Shown here piece by piece: positions 61,631 to 64,000 of a stretch of 64,000 nucleotides of DNA. A program made the position numbers and the translations under genes. Origin of the DNA: Nonomuraea rhodomycinica. Lineage in GTDB: Bacteria; Actinomycetota; Actinomycetes; Streptosporangiales; Streptosporangiaceae. The first letter of the stretch is position 1. Each line of letters starts with the position of its first letter. Location of the stretch: positions 558,001 through 622,000 of the forward strand of contig NZ_JABWGO010000001.1 in assembly GCF_013363995.1 (NCBI RefSeq), read 5' to 3'. A model generated the notes under the pieces. The model was not told the origin of the DNA. It worked only from the letters and a program-made list of their open reading frames with translations, and made no database searches.

Positions 61631-62275
61631 ATGGGCGAGCCGGAGCGGGTGGCGCCGGGGACGACGCACGAGCGGGTGGGCGCGTTCGTCGACGCCGTGT
61701 TCGCCATCGCCATGACGCTGCTCGTCGTGGAGATCCACCGCCCGCCCGCCGACCTGGTCGAGGGCGACGAGCCGCGCCTGGTCATGGCGGCCCGGCTGTG
61801 GGGCTTCCTGGGCGACAACTGGACCACGTGGCTGGCCTTCCTCATCGCCTTCCTCATCCTGTGGGGCGTCTGGCGGGAGCACCACCGCACCCTCGACATG
61901 GTCACGCGCGTGTCGCCGCGGATCATGGCCAGGCACGTCCCGCTGCTGGTCGTCGTCGTGCTGCTGCCGTACGCCACGGGGCTCATCGGGGAGTCGGTGT
62001 CCAACCCGCTGACCGTCTGCCTGTTCGCCACGGCGGTGGCGGCGCTGCTGCTGGCCCAGGCGGCGCTGCTCCGGGCGATCCTGCGCGACGACGTGCTGAG
62101 GCCGGGCACGGACGTGGCCGCGCTGCGCGCGCAGGCGGCGACGCTCCTGGCGGCGGGGCTGTTCTGGCTGCTCACGGCGGGGCTGACCTGGCTGGTGGAG
62201 GGGGTGCCGCTGCTGTGGGTGCTCGCCCCGGTCGTCGGCGCCGTCTCGGCGCGCCGGTTCGCGGCCCGGGCCTGA
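61631..62275 (+). CDS. TMEM175/DUF1211-type potassium-channel-like membrane protein
   Basis: 214 residues, about six membrane helices. Helix 1 reads RVGAFVDAVFAIAMTLLVVE, where the usual family motif is R-x-x-x-FSD; here FVD replaces FSD. Bacterial relatives form tetrameric K+-conducting pores. ATG 61631 has GGAGG; it converges with the ABC ATPase gene 9 bp away. Confidence 0.8.
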   Translation: MGEPERVAPGTTHERVGAFVDAVFAIAMTLLVVEIHRPPADLVEGDEPRLVMAARLWGFLGDNWTTWLAFLIAFLILWGVWREHHRTLDMVTRVSPRIMARHVPLLVVVVLLPYATGLIGESVSNPLTVCLFATAVAALLLAQAALLRAILRDDVLRPGTDVAALRAQAATLLAAGLFWLLTAGLTWLVEGVPLLWVLAPVVGAVSARRFAARA

Positions 62276-62284
62276 CGGTGGCGC

Positions 62285-63442
62285 TCAGCGTTCGGTGAGG
62301 TTCTCGCCGGTCTTCGGGTGGAACAGGTGGACGGCCTGCGTGTCGTACCACAGCCGCACCGGCGCGCCCCGGCGCGCCCCCGACTTCGGGTCGAGCTGCG
62401 CCACGAGCTGGCACCCCTCCCCCGCCTCCTCCCCGCCCGCCTCGGCCAGGTGCTCCGAGCGGACGGCGCCGGTGTCGAGGGTGAAGTAGGCGAGCTTCTC
62501 CGGTCCCATCGACTCCAGCAGGTCCACGGTCCCGGTGAAGGTGCCGCCCTGGTCCGTGTCGTGCACCAGGGAGGCGTCCTCGAAGGACTCCGGCCGGATG
62601 CCGGCGATGACGTCGCGCGGCACGTCCGGGCCCTCGGTGGCGCGCCGCAGCCGGCCGCGCAGCGGGATGTCGCCGATGGGCGTGCGCAGCAGGCCCTCCT
62701 CCAGCCGCGCGGGCAGGACGTTCATCGACGGCGAGCCGATGAAGCCGGCCACGAACAGGTTGCGCGGATGGTCGTAGAGCTCCTGCGGCGGCCCGATCTG
62801 CTGGATCAGCCCGGCCCGCATGATGACGATGCGGTCGCCGAGGGTCATCGCCTCGGTCTGGTCGTGGGTGACGTACACGGTGGTGGTGCCGAGGCTCTTC
62901 TGCAGCCGCGAGATGGAGGTGCGCATCTGCACGCGCAGCTTGGCGTCGAGGTTGGACAGCGGCTCGTCCATGAGGAACGCCTTGGGGTCGCGGACGATGG
63001 CGCGGCCCATCGCCACGCGCTGCCGCTGGCCGCCGGACAGGGCGGCGGGCTTGCGGTCGAGGTAGGGGGCGAGGTCGAGCAGCCCGGCGGCCCGCTCGAC
63101 CCGCTCGTCCATCTCCGCCCGGCCCATCTTGGCGAGCTTGAGCGGGAAGGCGATGTTCTCGCGGACCGTCATGTGCGGGTAGAGCGCGTAGGACTGGAAG
63201 ACCATCGCCATGTCGCGGTCGCGCGGCGCCTTCTCGTTCATGCGCCGGCCGTCGACGCGCAGCTCGCCCTCGGTGATGTCCTCCAGCCCCGCGATCATGT
63301 TGAGGGTGGTGGACTTGCCGCAGCCGGACGGGCCGACGAGGATCACGAACTCGCGGTCGGCGATGCGGACGTCGAAGTCGTCGACGGCCACGGTCCCGTC
63401 GGCGTACCTCTTGGTGACGTGGTCGAGCACGATCTCAGCCAT
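62285..63442 (-). CDS. Carbohydrate ABC transporter ATPase (UgpC/MalK/MsiK-like)
   Basis: 385 residues. Walker A GPSGCGKST, Q-loop VFQSYALYPHMTV, signature LSGGQRQR, Walker B FLMDEPLSNLDA, switch YVTHDQ, and a C-terminal TOBE/OB regulatory region (220-385). It follows a MalG-type permease by 9 bp, so it is part of that sugar importer rather than a stand-alone MsiK, though such ATPases can serve several systems. Confidence 0.9.
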   Translation of the reverse strand: MAEIVLDHVTKRYADGTVAVDDFDVRIADREFVILVGPSGCGKSTTLNMIAGLEDITEGELRVDGRRMNEKAPRDRDMAMVFQSYALYPHMTVRENIAFPLKLAKMGRAEMDERVERAAGLLDLAPYLDRKPAALSGGQRQRVAMGRAIVRDPKAFLMDEPLSNLDAKLRVQMRTSISRLQKSLGTTTVYVTHDQTEAMTLGDRIVIMRAGLIQQIGPPQELYDHPRNLFVAGFIGSPSMNVLPARLEEGLLRTPIGDIPLRGRLRRATEGPDVPRDVIAGIRPESFEDASLVHDTDQGGTFTGTVDLLESMGPEKLAYFTLDTGAVRSEHLAEAGGEEAGEGCQLVAQLDPKSGARRGAPVRLWYDTQAVHLFHPKTGENLTER

Positions 63443-63451
63443 GGTGTGGCG

Positions 63452-64000
63452 TCATCCCTTCACCGCCCCGGAGGTGAGCCCGGCGACGATCCGCCGCTGG
63501 AAGAACAGCACGAAGATCACGATGGGGATGGTGATGACCACGGCCGCCGCCGAGATCGAGCCCGTCGGGTCCTCGAACTGGGTGCTGCCGGTGAAGAAGG
63601 AGATCGTCGCCGGAGCCGTCCTGGCCGCGTCGGAGGAGGTGAGGGAGATCGCGAACAGGAAGTCGTTCCAGCAGAAGATGAACGCGAGGATCGCGGTCGT
63701 CACCATGCCGGGCGCCGCGAGCGGCACGATGACCTGCCAGAACGCCTGGAACGGCGTCGCGCCGTCCATCTTGGCGGCCTTCTCCAGCTCCCACGGGATC
63801 TCGCGGAAGAACGCCGACAGCGTGTAGATCGTCAGGGGCAGCGCGAACGTGATGTACGGCAGGATCAGCCCCGCCCAGGTGTTGAACAGGCCGAGCGCCC
63901 GCTCGATCTGGAACAGCGGGCTGACCAGCGAGATCTGCGGGAACATGGCGATCAGCAGCGACACGCCGATGAGCAGCCGCTTGCCCGGGAAGCTGAGCCG
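63452..64000 (-). CDS. Carbohydrate ABC transporter permease (MalG-like), N-terminus beyond window
   Basis: About 182 C-terminal residues are visible. The EAA loop [20 protein letters not shown] with VPLAAPG identifies the MalG/CUT1 permease type; membrane segments include [20 protein letters not shown] and [15 protein letters not shown]. It ends in [11 protein letters not shown], as is normal. The gene continues past base 64000. Confidence 0.9.
   Translation of the reverse strand, partial: RLSFPGKRLLIGVSLLIAMFPQISLVSPLFQIERALGLFNTWAGLILPYITFALPLTIYTLSAFFREIPWELEKAAKMDGATPFQAFWQVIVPLAAPGMVTTAILAFIFCWNDFLFAISLTSSDAARTAPATISFFTGSTQFEDPTGSISAAAVVITIPIVIFVLFFQRRIVAGLTSGAVKG

Overview
The window is 64 kb of very GC-rich DNA with densely packed genes, frequent GTG starts and many 1-4 bp ATGA/GTGA gene overlaps. 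Together with a single-domain cytochrome P450 ferredoxin, an F420-type luciferase-like enzyme, a SigE-type sigma factor, a mycothiol-amidase-like PIG-L protein and many TetR/LacI/GntR regulators, this points to a filamentous actinobacterium. A Streptosporangiaceae or Nonomuraea-like genome is my best guess (inference, not tested). It looks like a chromosomal accessory region rich in transport, catabolism and regulation. I see no rRNA, tRNA, CRISPR array or replication origin.

Layout. 1-958: SnoaL-like gene and divergent TetR. 945-9665: eight-gene minus-strand operon (lipoprotein binding protein, two permeases, two ATPases, M20 peptidase, P1 peptidase, aldehyde dehydrogenase) facing a FadR-type regulator whose probable operator is visible. 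10.5-15.7 kb: class III adenylate cyclase, SigE-family sigma factor with membrane partner, secreted zinc protease. 15.7-26.2 kb: a lower-GC membrane protein, GNAT, LacI/GH3 pair with GAAA-box operators, acyl-CoA synthetase, PIG-L deacetylase, SDR/TetR pair, zinc-ribbon protein. 26.2-31.2 kb: sugar regulon (LacI, ABC transporter, PfkB kinase) with a duplicated operator. 31.2-36.2 kb: stress-type small proteins and an operon for an atypical Nramp transporter with a 31-residue membrane protein. 36.2-46.5 kb: SDR/LysR pair, sialidase, talarate/galactarate dehydratase operon with a FadR-type regulator, a GNAT-methyltransferase fusion, an NmrA/LLM pair and an APH-fold kinase. 46.6-49.2 kb: katG preceded by a decayed furA. 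49.3-52.9 kb: large secreted metzincin/DUF11 protein and an RpsA fragment. 53.2-54.9 kb: TetR and a saccharopine-dehydrogenase-like gene. 54.9-58.4 kb: decayed lower-GC Tn5053/Tn7-type element (TniA?, TniB, TniQ remnants) with repeat clusters at both ends. 58.5-61.4 kb: TetR-ferredoxin fusion, P450 and SDR. 61.6-64.0 kb: TMEM175-like channel and the start of a carbohydrate ABC operon cut by the window edge.

Two patterns stand out across the region. First, short tandem repeats sit at or just after stop codons at nine separate places; at three of them the repeat copies carry the stop codon and put it in all three frames. Second, most regulator/target pairs have a readable palindromic operator in the divergent promoter, so much of the local wiring can be proposed from sequence alone.
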